Positions 16,167-25,285 are shown, counted from the first letter of the stretch. The stretch is DNA of 64,000 nucleotides from JBKHYJ01 sp046565505 (GCA_046565505.1 JBKHYJ010000028.1:62001-126000), one strand, 5' to 3'. Program-made: numbers and translations. The notes: generated by a model not told the origin, from the letters alone.

Positions 16167-17378
16167 ATGCAGAAAAAAGACAAGCTGACGCTCGCGGCGC
16201 TTTGCACGGCGCACTTCGTCAGCGATTCTTACTCCAGCGTCATCTACCCGCTGCTGCCTTTACTCAAGGCGAAGCTGGCTCTAAGCTCATCCCAAGTCTT
16301 CTGGCTCGCTCCCTTGCTGGCCATCTCCTCTTCGCTGATGCAGCCCCTATATGGCTTCATCTCGGACCGCTACGCGCGCCGCTTCTTCGCCGTTTTTGCG
16401 CCCACGATCACTGCCGTATTCGTTTCAATGATAGGGCTGGCGCCCTCTTACGCCATGCTGATCGTTTTGCTGGTCGCCGGCGGCGTCGGCATAGGGTCTT
16501 TCCACCCCCAGGCCGCCGCGATGGCCGCCGCGGCGTCGGGCAAGCGGCGCAGGGTCGGGATGGCGCTGTTTTCCGCCATAGGCACCCTGGGCTTTGCAGT
16601 GGGCCCCTTCGTCATAACGAGAGTCGTGGACCGATTCGGGCTTGAGCACTCTTACTACGTGGTAGTCATGGGGCTCGTGACCTCGGCGGCCCTGTATCGC
16701 CTGTGCCCGCCGCTCGAAGTTGCGGGGCGGCCCGCGCCCGGCGTCCCAAAGATCAAGTGGCAGTTGCTCGCCGCCCTCCGCCCGGCCTGGAAGCCGCTGG
16801 TGCTGCTATACCTGATAACGGTCATTCGGTCCGGCATTCAGATAACGACTAACAACTACCTGCCCTTTCTGCTGCGTGAATCCGGCTACGGATTGACCGG
16901 CACGGGGAACGTCATAACAGTTTTCTTGCTGCTGGGCGGATTGGGCGGGCTGGCCGGCGGCATCATGGCCGAGCGGGTATCCGGCCGCGCCGTGACCCTC
17001 TATTCGGGGTTATTCGCGGGGCCGCTGATGGTGTCGGCCTTCATGACGGGCGGGTGGGCGAGCATCGTTCTGCTCGGCCTCGGTGGCTTCGTATTGCTTT
17101 CGACGCTGCCTGTCAACGTCGTGATGGCGCAAGAGCTGGTGCCAGGGCAGACGAGCACGGTCTCTGCCTTGATGATGGGGGCGGCCTGGGGGGTCGGCGC
17201 CCTCACGCCGCCGCTGCTCGACACCCTCGCCCCCGGTTATGGCTTCCGAACCAAGTTGATCTTTGTTTCTGCGACGACGCTCTTGAGCGCGGCCTTGGCT
17301 TACTTTCTGCCGCGCGAAGAGCCGCATAGACGCCCGGTCGAAGCAGACCTTGCTACAGCCGCCGCCGCAGGCGATTGA
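16167..17378 (+). CDS. MFS transporter, fosmidomycin-resistance (Fsr) family
   Basis: A 403-residue inner-membrane transporter with twelve predicted helices. The N-terminal CTAHFVSDSYSSVIYPLLPL and GGVGIGSFHPQAAAMA are landmarks of the Fsr family, which includes the E. coli fosmidomycin exporter. Loop 2-3 has ISDRYARRF. Substrate is not predictable; Fsr homologues are widespread in bacteria that never meet fosmidomycin. It is 36 bp downstream of the amidotransferase-like gene. The fosmidomycin target dxr is also in the window but 15 kb away and not linked. Confidence 0.87.
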   Translation: MQKKDKLTLAALCTAHFVSDSYSSVIYPLLPLLKAKLALSSSQVFWLAPLLAISSSLMQPLYGFISDRYARRFFAVFAPTITAVFVSMIGLAPSYAMLIVLLVAGGVGIGSFHPQAAAMAAAASGKRRRVGMALFSAIGTLGFAVGPFVITRVVDRFGLEHSYYVVVMGLVTSAALYRLCPPLEVAGRPAPGVPKIKWQLLAALRPAWKPLVLLYLITVIRSGIQITTNNYLPFLLRESGYGLTGTGNVITVFLLLGGLGGLAGGIMAERVSGRAVTLYSGLFAGPLMVSAFMTGGWASIVLLGLGGFVLLSTLPVNVVMAQELVPGQTSTVSALMMGAAWGVGALTPPLLDTLAPGYGFRTKLIFVSATTLLSAALAYFLPREEPHRRPVEADLATAAAAGD

Positions 17379-17510
17379 CGAATGAGCTTTCAGCGCCCAC
17401 CCGCAGGCGCTCGGCCTTTCGCCATCACATTTCTAAGAACGAACTCGCCTGTGCCCGTGCTCCAGGTTTAATTCTCTCTGGCCGCTGTCGCTCGAAACTG
17501 ATAGCCAGCT

Positions 17511-18272
17511 ATGATAAACCTCACAGGAAAAGTCGCAATCATTACGGGGGCCTCGCGCGGCATAGGGGCCTCGACCGCCATCAAGTTCGCCGAAGCCGGC
17601 GCCCGCGCGCTCGTTATCAACTACAACCGCGACCAGGAGGCCGCCACCCGCGTCGCCGCGCAGTGCGAGCAACTGGGCGCGGTGGCTTTGCCCATGCGAG
17701 CAGACGTGTCGCGCATGCGGTCGGCTGAAAAGATGGTTCGCGCCACGGTCGAGCGGTTCGGCTCGCTTGATATACTCGTGGCGAACGCCGGAATCTGGAA
17801 AGAGGCCCCCATCGAACGGATGACCGAGCGCGAGTGGGACGAGACGATTGACCAGAATCTGAAATCAATCTACACCTGTTGCAAAGCGGCGGCGGGCGTG
17901 ATGATACCCCGGAGGCGCGGGACCCTCATTCTCATCTCGTCGTCGGCCGGCCAGCGCGGCGAGGCTTTCCACTCACACTACGCCGCGTCGAAGGGCGGTA
18001 TCATTTCCATGACTAAATCGCTCGCCGCGGAGCTCGGCCCGCGCGGCATCACCGTCAACTGCGTGGCGCCCGGGTGGGTGGACACAGACATGACGACGGA
18101 GGCTTTGAACGACGCGAAGCGGGGGCGGAAGATTCGCGAGCTGATCCCGCTGGGACGCGTCGCCACCTCCGAGCAGATCGCCGGGCCCATCCTGTTCCTC
18201 GCCTCGGACCTGGCGAGCCACGTCAACGGCGAAGTGCTTAATGTAAACGGCGGCGCCGTGCTGTGCGGATGA
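17511..18272 (+). CDS. Short-chain dehydrogenase/reductase, FabG-like
   Basis: A 253-residue NAD(P)H oxidoreductase. The Rossmann signature GASRGIGA (residues 13-20), NAG in the fourth strand (92-94), catalytic Ser in SSSAGQRG (about 143-150), and Tyr157/Lys161 in HYAASKGG are all present. The C-terminus NGEVLNVNGGAVL is typical of classical SDRs close to 3-oxoacyl-ACP reductase. With no fatty-acid genes adjacent, it may act on another alcohol or ketone. Same strand as its neighbours, with 130 bp gaps. Confidence 0.88.
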   Translation: MINLTGKVAIITGASRGIGASTAIKFAEAGARALVINYNRDQEAATRVAAQCEQLGAVALPMRADVSRMRSAEKMVRATVERFGSLDILVANAGIWKEAPIERMTEREWDETIDQNLKSIYTCCKAAAGVMIPRRRGTLILISSSAGQRGEAFHSHYAASKGGIISMTKSLAAELGPRGITVNCVAPGWVDTDMTTEALNDAKRGRKIRELIPLGRVATSEQIAGPILFLASDLASHVNGEVLNVNGGAVLCG

Positions 18273-18397
18273 AGCGGCGTGACGCGCCGGATGGGCAGGG
18301 CGGCTCGTGAAAAGGCGTGTTAATGGGTTTGACGTATGAATACTGTTTTTCTCGCCCCGCCCGTCACGCGCACCCCGGTTTCATCCGCCCGTGAATT

Positions 18398-19564
18398 ATG
18401 AAAACAGGCCTGGAAGTATTTCTCGAATCGAGGGTGAATCTGCTCGAAGGCGCGAGGCTGGGGTTGATCGTCAACCCCGCCTCCATTAACTCCAGGTTCG
18501 AGCACGCCGCCGACCTGTTCCATAAAGAGAAGCGGCTCAATGTGACGGCGCTCTTCGGCCCGCAGCATGGCATAAGGGGCGAGACGCAAGACAACATGAT
18601 CGAGTGGCAGACGTTCCGCGACAGGCGGACCGGCCTGCCCGCTTATTCGCTCTACGGCGAGACACGCAAGCCCACGCCCGAGATGATGCATGGCGTAGAC
18701 GCGCTTGTCTTCGACGTTCAGGATGTAGGGACGCGGGTCTACACATTCATCTACACGATGGCGCTCGCGATGGAAGCCGCCCGCGACTGCGGCAAGAAGT
18801 TCGTAGTCTTAGACCGCCCGAACCCTATCAACGGAATCCAGACCGAGGGCAACATCCATGAGCCTGAATTTCATTCGTTCGTCGGGATGTTCCCGATACC
18901 CATGCGGCATGCGATGACAGTCGCCGAACTCGCCTTGATGTTCAACGGCGAGTTCGGGATCGGCTGCGAGCTTGAGGTCGTAGAGATGGAAGGCTGGAGC
19001 CGCGCGATGTGGTACGAAGAGACCTGCCTGCCGTGGGCCATGCCGTCGCCCAATATCCCTACCGTCGAGACGGCGGCCGTCTACCCGGGGAGCGTGATGG
19101 TCGAGGGCACGACCGTTTCGGAAGGCCGCGGCACGACCCGCCCGTTCGAGATGATCGGCGCGCCTTACGTCGAGCCGCGAGAGCTGGCCGAGACGTTAGA
19201 GGCGGAGGGCCTGCCCGGCGTCGCCTTCCGCCCGATTCATTTCCAGCCGACCTTTCACAAGTTCGCGGGCCAGCTCTGCGGCGGCGTCCAAATCCATGTG
19301 ACCGACCGCGACGTGTTTAAGCCCGTCATCACGGGCGTGGCGGTCATCAGCGCCATTCGCCGCCTCTACCCGGACCAGTTCGGGTGGAAGCAGCCGCCTT
19401 ACGAGTACGTTAATGACAAGCTGCCTTTCGATGTCATTAACGGCAGCGCCGGCATTCGCGATCAGATTCAGGCGGGCGTCCTCATCGACGAAATTGAGGC
19501 CGGCTGGGGCGCGCCGCTAGGCCGGTTCGGCGACCGGCGGAAGGGCTACCTGCTTTATGATTAG
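18398..19564 (+). CDS. DUF1343 protein, NamZ-like exo-beta-N-acetylmuramidase family
   Basis: A 388-residue protein covering the DUF1343 family. Landmarks are GLIVNPASIN (about residues 22-31), LFGPQHGIRGE, DVQDVGTRVYTFIYTM near residue 107, and VLDRPNPING near 140. The C-terminal half has EGRGTTRPFEMIGAPY. Characterised members (NamZ) release terminal MurNAc from cell-wall fragments, so a role in peptidoglycan turnover is plausible. I see no signal peptide from this start; many homologues are exported. The gene upstream is 125 bp away and FmdE-like follows at 71 bp. Confidence 0.88.
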   Translation: MKTGLEVFLESRVNLLEGARLGLIVNPASINSRFEHAADLFHKEKRLNVTALFGPQHGIRGETQDNMIEWQTFRDRRTGLPAYSLYGETRKPTPEMMHGVDALVFDVQDVGTRVYTFIYTMALAMEAARDCGKKFVVLDRPNPINGIQTEGNIHEPEFHSFVGMFPIPMRHAMTVAELALMFNGEFGIGCELEVVEMEGWSRAMWYEETCLPWAMPSPNIPTVETAAVYPGSVMVEGTTVSEGRGTTRPFEMIGAPYVEPRELAETLEAEGLPGVAFRPIHFQPTFHKFAGQLCGGVQIHVTDRDVFKPVITGVAVISAIRRLYPDQFGWKQPPYEYVNDKLPFDVINGSAGIRDQIQAGVLIDEIEAGWGAPLGRFGDRRKGYLLYD

Positions 19565-19635
19565 GCGGCGCGCTTCGCGAGTTTCGTACAGGGCGAGCGC
19601 GGGGACGTAACAGGCCGACGGGAGGGGCAATCATA

Positions 19636-20217
19636 ATGGAAACGCTCGAAGAACTCTTAGAGCGGGCTGAGCATTCACACGGGCACATGTGCGCGGGGCA
19701 GGTGCTCGGGGTCAGGATGGCGATGCTCGGCTGCAAGGCCATAGGCGTAGAAGATCCGCGCGGGGCCGACCGCAAGAGCCTGATCGCCTTCGTCGAGATA
19801 GACCGCTGCGCCGCCGACGCCATACACACGGTGACGGGCTGCCGGCTGGGCAAGCGCACGCTAAAGTATCACGATTATGGCAAGCTCGCGGCGACCTTCC
19901 TGAACACCGTGACGGGGGAGGCCATACGGGTCGTCGCGCTGGATTCCGCCCGCGAGGCCGCCGACCACTTTTTCCCCGAGGTCGAAAACAAGTACGAGCG
20001 GCAGCTCCGCGCTTACAAGGCGCTGCCCGACGAAGAGTTGTTCAAGACCGAGCGCGTCGCGGTGGACGTGCCGACGCAGGATAGGCCTGGGAGGCCCGTT
20101 TCAAGGGTTTCATGCGAGCAGTGCGGCGAAGGCGTTAACGACCACCGCGAAGTCATACGCGATGGCCGCGCGCTGTGTAGGGCTTGCGCCGGCGAGGCGT
20201 ATTACAGGCGGCTCTAG
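19636..20217 (+). CDS. FmdE-family protein with C-terminal zinc finger
   Basis: A 193-residue protein of the formylmethanofuran dehydrogenase subunit E-like family. HGHMCAGQVLGVRMAMLG (about residues 15-32) and DRCAADAIHTVTGCRLGKRT (about 56-75) carry the conserved His and Cys residues of the metal site. The C-terminus has CEQCGEGVNDHREVI and CRACAGEAYY, a treble-clef/DksA-like zinc finger. Non-methanogen members often accompany molybdenum or metal enzymes; none is adjacent here. The start has GGAGGGG at good spacing. Role unknown. Confidence 0.85.
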   Translation: METLEELLERAEHSHGHMCAGQVLGVRMAMLGCKAIGVEDPRGADRKSLIAFVEIDRCAADAIHTVTGCRLGKRTLKYHDYGKLAATFLNTVTGEAIRVVALDSAREAADHFFPEVENKYERQLRAYKALPDEELFKTERVAVDVPTQDRPGRPVSRVSCEQCGEGVNDHREVIRDGRALCRACAGEAYYRRL

Positions 20218-20229
20218 GCAGGGGCGCGG

Positions 20230-20715
20230 TCATTTCGCGTCCTTGCGGAAGAAGATGTCGACGTAATCGACGACTTCCTCGCAAGGGCTGTCCATCTCTT
20301 GCAGCCGCCAGTATTTCCTATTGCCTTTGATGGCGAAAGTCATCTCCCCTTTCCGCTCGCAGGGCTTCCCGCCGTTGTTGATCTCGACTTTAGTCACTAT
20401 CGTGCCGTTGAATTTAAAGTCCGTCGCGCCCACTTCCGTGATGACCCCGTCGATCTTCAGGTAATCGCCGCCCTTGCGGGCCTTCTGTTCGCCCGTCAGC
20501 AACAACGCGCCACCGCTTTCGGTCACCGTAGCTTTCCCGAAATAGTCCCAGCTTACCCACTGGAGCGACAGCCTGTGATCTCCCAGCAGCATGGCCGCTG
20601 CCGCCCTGTCCTTTATCACGGTCGCTCGCTGCCTACCGCCCGCCTCTTGCTTCGCCTGCGCGTAGGCGTGCTGAGACAGCGCCAGCAGCACCAGGCATAT
20701 AAGTTTTGTCTTCAT
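20230..20715 (-). CDS. Small secreted protein, unknown function
   Basis: A 161-residue protein with a clear signal peptide (MKTKLICLVLLALSQHAYAQ). The mature part is beta-rich, with a Cys pair (CERKGEMTF and DSPCEEV). I recognise no family. It converges with the FmdE-like gene 12 bp away. On the minus strand it follows the S9 hydrolase after 51 bp, so it may be the last gene of that operon. Confidence 0.7.
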   Translation of the reverse strand: MKTKLICLVLLALSQHAYAQAKQEAGGRQRATVIKDRAAAAMLLGDHRLSLQWVSWDYFGKATVTESGGALLLTGEQKARKGGDYLKIDGVITEVGATDFKFNGTIVTKVEINNGGKPCERKGEMTFAIKGNRKYWRLQEMDSPCEEVVDYVDIFFRKDAK

Positions 20716-20766
20716 GAAATGTACCTCACCGTTTGATGGCCCTGGCTCGGGGGGGCGTATAAGAGC

Positions 20767-21831
20767 TTACTTCGCGGCGTCGGGCGGGTTCAGATACCGC
20801 GCGAGGAAGCGGTACACCTCGGCGCGCGATTCCTTGGCGAGCCTCGTGTCCAGCCGGTTGAAAGCGTGCCCTCCGGGGGCGTTCTGATACACCTTGTGCT
20901 CGAAATTCTTTCCCGCCGCCTTCAGGGACGAAATCAGGTGCTCGACTTCCATCACGTTCACGTCTTCGTCGTTCGTGTTAGTGTGAATCAGCAGCGGCGT
21001 TTGCAGCTTCTCGGCGTTCCAGGCGGGCGAGCGGCGGCGGTATTCGTTGACGTTCTCTTCGGCCGTCTTGCCTATGTGGTACGGGGCCGAAAAGAGGTCG
21101 CGGTAACTCTGGCTCTTGTAGCCCATCCGCGCAACGAGGTCGCTCACGGGCACGCCCGCGTACGCCACCTTAAAATCCTGCGGGTGCTCGAAGATGTTCA
21201 TGAGCGTAATCATCCCGCCGTGACTCCACCCTATTATTCCTACCCGCTGCCTGTCTATGTTCGGGTAGTTCTCCAACATCCACTCCTTGCCGGCGAACAC
21301 GTCTTCGTTTTCCAGCCCGCCGTAATCTATCAGCCGCCAGTACCCCTGCCCGTAGCCCGTGCTGCCCCTGTAGTCGGGGGCGATGACCGCGTACCCTTGC
21401 TGCACCAGCTCGCGGACGACATGCGCGGCGCTCGTCTCAAAGTCGCCGTGCACCCCGCCGTGAACAAAAACTATGAGCGGGATCTTCGCCGCCGCCGAAT
21501 ACTTCTTAGGGATGAACGTGTACGCGCTTACTATGACGGGGTTGCCCGCGCCCTGCCCGGTCGGGTTGGGTATGACGCGTGGGGGCGGCCCCGCGTAACG
21601 GACCTTGTCTATTTCGGCTATGTCTTCCAGGCGGCGAAACCACATCAAATCATCGATGTCTTTGGCGAGCCTCTGCTCCATGAACCCCAACGCCTCTTCG
21701 AGCGAGCGTACGCGCTCTTGCAGCGGGTCGGCCGGCTGCTGCGGCTGCCTCTGCTGTGACAGGGCCGTAGGCGCAGCGATTATTAACAACGCCAGGCACA
21801 GGGATAGTCTCGCGGCGAGTCTACGAATCAT
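20767..21831 (-). CDS. Secreted S9-type prolyl oligopeptidase / alpha-beta hydrolase
   Basis: A 354-residue exported hydrolase with a signal peptide (residues 1-26, ending ALSQQ). The alpha/beta-hydrolase core has VFVHGGVHGDF (oxyanion region), the nucleophile Ser203 in GWSHGG, an acid Asp near 288-290 (NTNDEDVNV) and His322 in PGGHAFN. This arrangement and the DYRGSTGYG motif match the catalytic domain of S9 peptidases. The beta-propeller is absent; residues 27-100 hold only a short helical segment, so it is a compact member. It lies 39 bp after the LLM monooxygenase in the same operon. Confidence 0.87.
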   Translation of the reverse strand: MIRRLAARLSLCLALLIIAAPTALSQQRQPQQPADPLQERVRSLEEALGFMEQRLAKDIDDLMWFRRLEDIAEIDKVRYAGPPPRVIPNPTGQGAGNPVIVSAYTFIPKKYSAAAKIPLIVFVHGGVHGDFETSAAHVVRELVQQGYAVIAPDYRGSTGYGQGYWRLIDYGGLENEDVFAGKEWMLENYPNIDRQRVGIIGWSHGGMITLMNIFEHPQDFKVAYAGVPVSDLVARMGYKSQSYRDLFSAPYHIGKTAEENVNEYRRRSPAWNAEKLQTPLLIHTNTNDEDVNVMEVEHLISSLKAAGKNFEHKVYQNAPGGHAFNRLDTRLAKESRAEVYRFLARYLNPPDAAK

Positions 21832-21870
21832 TTTCGCTCCTTCATTGCTTTGTAGTTTTAGGGTGTCCCC

Positions 21871-22917
21871 TCAGTCGTCCAGGCCGGAGTTCACGAGCGG
21901 CATGACCTCTTGCGCGAAGCGTTCCATCTCTTCCATCATCGGGCTCATCTGCATCAGGAATATTTCGACGCCCGCGTTGCGAAGTTCTATTATCCGCCCG
22001 GCCACCTGCTCGGGCGTGCCCGTCAGCCCCGTCCGCAGCCCGCGGTTCGACACGCTGTAGTCGCGCAAAGACAGCTCGCGCTCCAGCTGGCTCTGCGTCG
22101 TGAAGTCTTTGAAGCCGAAATAGCCCGCCGCGTCCTTCACGTCCGTGATGCGCTCGATCTCTTTCCGCACTTCGGATTCGCTGCCGCGGCAGATCACGTA
22201 GGCCGCTATCCCATACTTCATCGACCCGAGCCCTAGCTCCCGCCTGCGCCGCGCCATATCTTCTACCTTCGGGCGGACGTTCTCGACCGGGTCGCCATGC
22301 ATCAAGTAGCCATCGCAATACCTGGAGATCATCTGCTTCGCGCCCTCCGACTCGCCGCCCGCGTAAAGCGTGGGCCAGGGCTTCGTCACGGGCTTCGGCT
22401 CAAGGTGCGCCTTCTCGACTTTGTAAAACCGCCCCTCGAAGGTGAACTCGGGCTGCGTCCACATCCCCTGCATCACCTCTATGAACTCGCGCGTGCGCTC
22501 GTAGCGGTCGTCGTGCGCGACCCACTGGCCGCCGTACTCGCGCATCTCTTGCTCCCACCAGGCGGAGACGATGTTGAGGCTGAATCGACCATTCGAGATG
22601 TGGTCTATGTTCGCGGACATCTTCGCCGTCACCGCGGGCAGCCGGAACCCCGGCCGTATCGCGTTCATGAATTCCAGCTTTTCGGTCAAGGGCGCGAGCG
22701 CCGCCGCCGTGGTCCAGCACTCCAGCACGGGGGCCGTCGCGCCCTTAATGTCGTTTAGGTTCAGCTCCGCAAGCAGCGCGATGTCAAAGCCGATCTCTTC
22801 CGAGCGGCGGGCCAGTCGCTTGTTATACTCGAAGGTCGCCTCCATGTGCTCGTCTTCCACGTTGCGGAGCCAGCCGCCGAATATCGGCATCCAGAAACCG
22901 AATCGAATTTTTTTCAT
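21871..22917 (-). CDS. LLM-class flavin-dependent monooxygenase
   Basis: A 348-residue luciferase-like (TIM-barrel) oxygenase using reduced flavin. Landmarks are the first strand IRFGFWMPIFGGWLRN, EEIGFDIALLAE, the flavin-site segment NIDHISNGRFSLNIVSAWW, and YGGQWVAHDDRYERTREFIE. It is closest in pattern to alkanesulfonate and dimethylsulfone monooxygenases (SsuD/SfnG). The frame is open to 23088, but that would overlap the ATP-grasp gene. The ATG at 22917 is preceded by GAAGGTGAAT and begins at the family start. No flavin reductase gene is adjacent. Substrate unknown. Confidence 0.88.
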   Translation of the reverse strand: MKKIRFGFWMPIFGGWLRNVEDEHMEATFEYNKRLARRSEEIGFDIALLAELNLNDIKGATAPVLECWTTAAALAPLTEKLEFMNAIRPGFRLPAVTAKMSANIDHISNGRFSLNIVSAWWEQEMREYGGQWVAHDDRYERTREFIEVMQGMWTQPEFTFEGRFYKVEKAHLEPKPVTKPWPTLYAGGESEGAKQMISRYCDGYLMHGDPVENVRPKVEDMARRRRELGLGSMKYGIAAYVICRGSESEVRKEIERITDVKDAAGYFGFKDFTTQSQLERELSLRDYSVSNRGLRTGLTGTPEQVAGRIIELRNAGVEIFLMQMSPMMEEMERFAQEVMPLVNSGLDD

Positions 22918-22949
22918 ATTCACCTTCGTTGAAGACTCGCCCGACGCGC

Positions 22950-24200
22950 CTAGCAGGCGCAGTAGTAAGGCCGCCCCTGGAATGAGCCTTCCACCAGCCT
23001 GGCGAATGGCTCCGGGTCGTCGCTCGACAGCACGGCCGGGACTATCAGGGGGTTTGAATCGGCGCGGCCCGCGATCAGCTCGACCCAATCCTCGCGCGTG
23101 AGCGTTGCCTCGCCGGCCCCCGGCCTCTCACGCCGCAGCGCGGCGTAATCCTTCAGGTACACCCACCGAAGCCCGTCCCGCTGCCGCCCCGCCGGCCCCA
23201 CGTCGCCATACACTGCGTCTGCGTAGGCGAGCCAGGGAAGGTCTACGCCCGCGCGGACCGGCAGCCCGACCCACTTCCACACCCGCGTGTTTATGTCCAG
23301 CAGTTTGAAATCGCTGTCGCGCTCGTCGTATATGAACTCGACTTCGCTGATTCCCCGGTAGCCGAACTGCCTGAGAATGTCCACGCCTCGCCCGATTATC
23401 TCTTCGACGTAGCGCGAGTCCACCAGGCAGGCAGTCCCGAAATCGGGCGGGTACTGCTCCAGCTTGCGGCCCACGAACACCCCCTTGGCCGTCGCGTCGC
23501 GCCCGACGTAACTGCACAGCGAGTAAAAGCTGTCCAGCCCCGCGCCGACGACCTCCTGCGCGAGCAGCGGGTGGTGCGCCGCACGCCCGCACAGGGCTAT
23601 GAAGTCTTCGCGCGTCTCGGCGCGGAAGACCTTCTCGCCGAATTCGTTGGTGAATTCACGCTGGAGCGCGGGCTTCACGATGCACGGGAAGCCGATTTCG
23701 GAAGCTATCTGCTCGGGCGACCGCTCGCCGACGTAATAGGTCCGCGGGATGGGTATGCCGCGCTCCTCGCACTTTCGGTAGAGCAGGTTCTTATCGAGTA
23801 TGCGCTCGATGGTTCCCAGTTCCGAGAATGGCAGTATGAAAAACTCTTCCAGCTCGCGGGCGTGCCGCGCGACGGCGAAGACCCACTCGTCCAGGCATGG
23901 GAACAGCACGGCCTTCGCGCGCAGCGACGACCCTATCTCCATCAATTGGTCCACGAAGGCGCGCTCGTCGTCGAGCGGGTACGCGCACCGCCCCGCCACC
24001 GTCGTGTACCGGGAGTGCAGCCCGTAGCCGTTCTCGTCGCGGTCCAGCCCGATGACGGGCACGCCCCGCCTGCCGAGCGAGCGGGCCACGGCGAGCCCCG
24101 TTATATGACAGTTGAAGACGAGCGCGGCGGGCATATCGACGGCGTTGACGCGCTCGCGCACGGCGGAGACAAGCTCGGTCAGGTTTTCGATCATCGGCAT
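22950..24200 (-). CDS. ATP-grasp ligase
   Basis: A 416-residue ATP-grasp enzyme of the carboxylate-amine ligase type. The pre-ATP-grasp domain has NCHITGLAVARSLGRRGVPV (about residues 29-48). The ATP-binding core includes GFPCIVKPALQREF (about 165-180), and the metal-binding end has EVEFIYDE with LLDINTRVWKW. Such enzymes join a carboxylate to an amine via an acyl-phosphate. It lies 32 bp before the LLM monooxygenase and in one operon with it and an S9 hydrolase, a combination seen in small modification or natural-product clusters. The unusual Cys-ending tail (PYYCAC) is noted. Substrates unknown. Confidence 0.85.
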   Translation of the reverse strand: MPMIENLTELVSAVRERVNAVDMPAALVFNCHITGLAVARSLGRRGVPVIGLDRDENGYGLHSRYTTVAGRCAYPLDDERAFVDQLMEIGSSLRAKAVLFPCLDEWVFAVARHARELEEFFILPFSELGTIERILDKNLLYRKCEERGIPIPRTYYVGERSPEQIASEIGFPCIVKPALQREFTNEFGEKVFRAETREDFIALCGRAAHHPLLAQEVVGAGLDSFYSLCSYVGRDATAKGVFVGRKLEQYPPDFGTACLVDSRYVEEIIGRGVDILRQFGYRGISEVEFIYDERDSDFKLLDINTRVWKWVGLPVRAGVDLPWLAYADAVYGDVGPAGRQRDGLRWVYLKDYAALRRERPGAGEATLTREDWVELIAGRADSNPLIVPAVLSSDDPEPFARLVEGSFQGRPYYCAC

Positions 24201-24264
24201 TCTTTGTGATGTTAGCGGGAAAGTGCTTAACTGAAAAGCGGGCGGGGGATTTTCTGCCGATAAT

Positions 24265-24459
24265 TCACAATCTCCGCACGTGGTTCCGCGCGCCGCACGT
24301 CTCGCACTCGACGAGTTTTTCGTCGGCCTCGGGCTCGTAGAAAATGACGCATGCGTCCTCGCCGCACCCGCCGCACGCCCACCGCACGGCGGGCAGCTCG
24401 CCGTGAATCATCTTTATCACTTCCCCGCGCACCTGGTAGTCGCGTCCGCCGTCACTCAT
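24265..24459 (-). CDS. Small zinc-ribbon protein
   Basis: A 64-residue protein with WACGGCGEDACVIFYEP and ECETCGARNHV, two CxxC pairs that would hold one zinc. I do not recognise a named family. Its ATG overlaps the TGA of the upstream FRG gene (ATGAGTGA) and has GGAGGCGAG before it, so translation is probably coupled to FRG. Codon use resembles its neighbours. Confidence 0.75.
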   Translation of the reverse strand: MSDGGRDYQVRGEVIKMIHGELPAVRWACGGCGEDACVIFYEPEADEKLVECETCGARNHVRRL

Positions 24460-25285
24460 TCTCGCCTCCGCCCGCCGCCGCTCTGTCGCGGGAATCTTCT
24501 TTCGGCTTCGGCGTGTAGTACCGCCTGAGCCAGCTGCAAAGGCCGTCGAGGCCGGGGAATAAAACCCTCTCAGTGATGTTGGCCTGATCGAGCTTGTCGC
24601 GCACTTCCCACTTCAAGTCCGCGGGGATGATCAGCCTCTGGTACAGGTCAGGGTGCTCCACGAGCCAGTGGTCGAGCCGCGCCGTCGGGCTGGACATCAT
24701 CGAAAAGAGCGCGAATTGATTCACGATGCGGTCGTCGAGCGAAGGCGGCTCGAAGAAGATCACGAACTGGTCCGACCACTGCCTGTCGAAGTCCGCCAGC
24801 GTGCCGGCCACCCCGCGCAGCATCTCGACCGTGAAGGCGTCGGAGCCTTCCTGCCGAAGAATGCGTTTGAGCTTCTCGGGTATCAACTGGTTCGTCTTCA
24901 CGAAGTCCACGCACCAGATGACGCCATCCACATGGAAGTTGCGCAGCGATTCGGTGGCGAAGTGCATCGCGACGAAAGGCGAGTAGGTGAAGTCGAGCAG
25001 CCGAGTCGGCAGGCCGTGGTGCTGGGCGAGCGCGAGCCAGTTCCACACTGAGTCGTCCGGCACCGCGTCCCGCCTGGCGTACTTCCTGAAATTGCGGAGC
25101 AGGTGGCCTTCGAGCTTTTCGGCCGTGGCCGTCAGCCGTATGAGGCTCGTGTTCAGATCGTAAGACGCGTTGGACGAGCCGCGGTACGCGCAGTTGGACC
25201 GGAAGCGGCGGAGCGACTCTTTCCATGACCCCTGATACAGCCGCTCGGTCAACTCGTCCCAGCTTGATACTCGAATGTCTTCCAC
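24452..25285 (-). CDS. FRG domain-containing protein
   Basis: A protein of about 277 residues. The FRG domain is defined by CAYRGSSNASYDLNTSLIR near its N-terminus and by LAQHHGLPTRLLDFTYSPFV in the middle. FRG domains occur in many bacterial proteins in accessory and defence-associated loci, and their activity is not firmly known. The frame is open to 25474, but the extension is Cys/Arg-rich and unlike the family. GTG at 25285 has GGAAGGG eight bases upstream and starts VEDIRVSSWDEL, the usual start of FRG proteins; GTG at 25291 is an alternative. It is coupled to the zinc-ribbon gene downstream. Confidence 0.85.
   Translation of the reverse strand: MEDIRVSSWDELTERLYQGSWKESLRRFRSNCAYRGSSNASYDLNTSLIRLTATAEKLEGHLLRNFRKYARRDAVPDDSVWNWLALAQHHGLPTRLLDFTYSPFVAMHFATESLRNFHVDGVIWCVDFVKTNQLIPEKLKRILRQEGSDAFTVEMLRGVAGTLADFDRQWSDQFVIFFEPPSLDDRIVNQFALFSMMSSPTARLDHWLVEHPDLYQRLIIPADLKWEVRDKLDQANITERVLFPGLDGLCSWLRRYYTPKPKEDSRDRAAAGGGENE

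Noticed and set aside
1..17378. Link between dxr (fosmidomycin target) and the Fsr-like exporter
   Set aside because: They are about 16 kb apart in different operons; Fsr-family transporters are common regardless of fosmidomycin.
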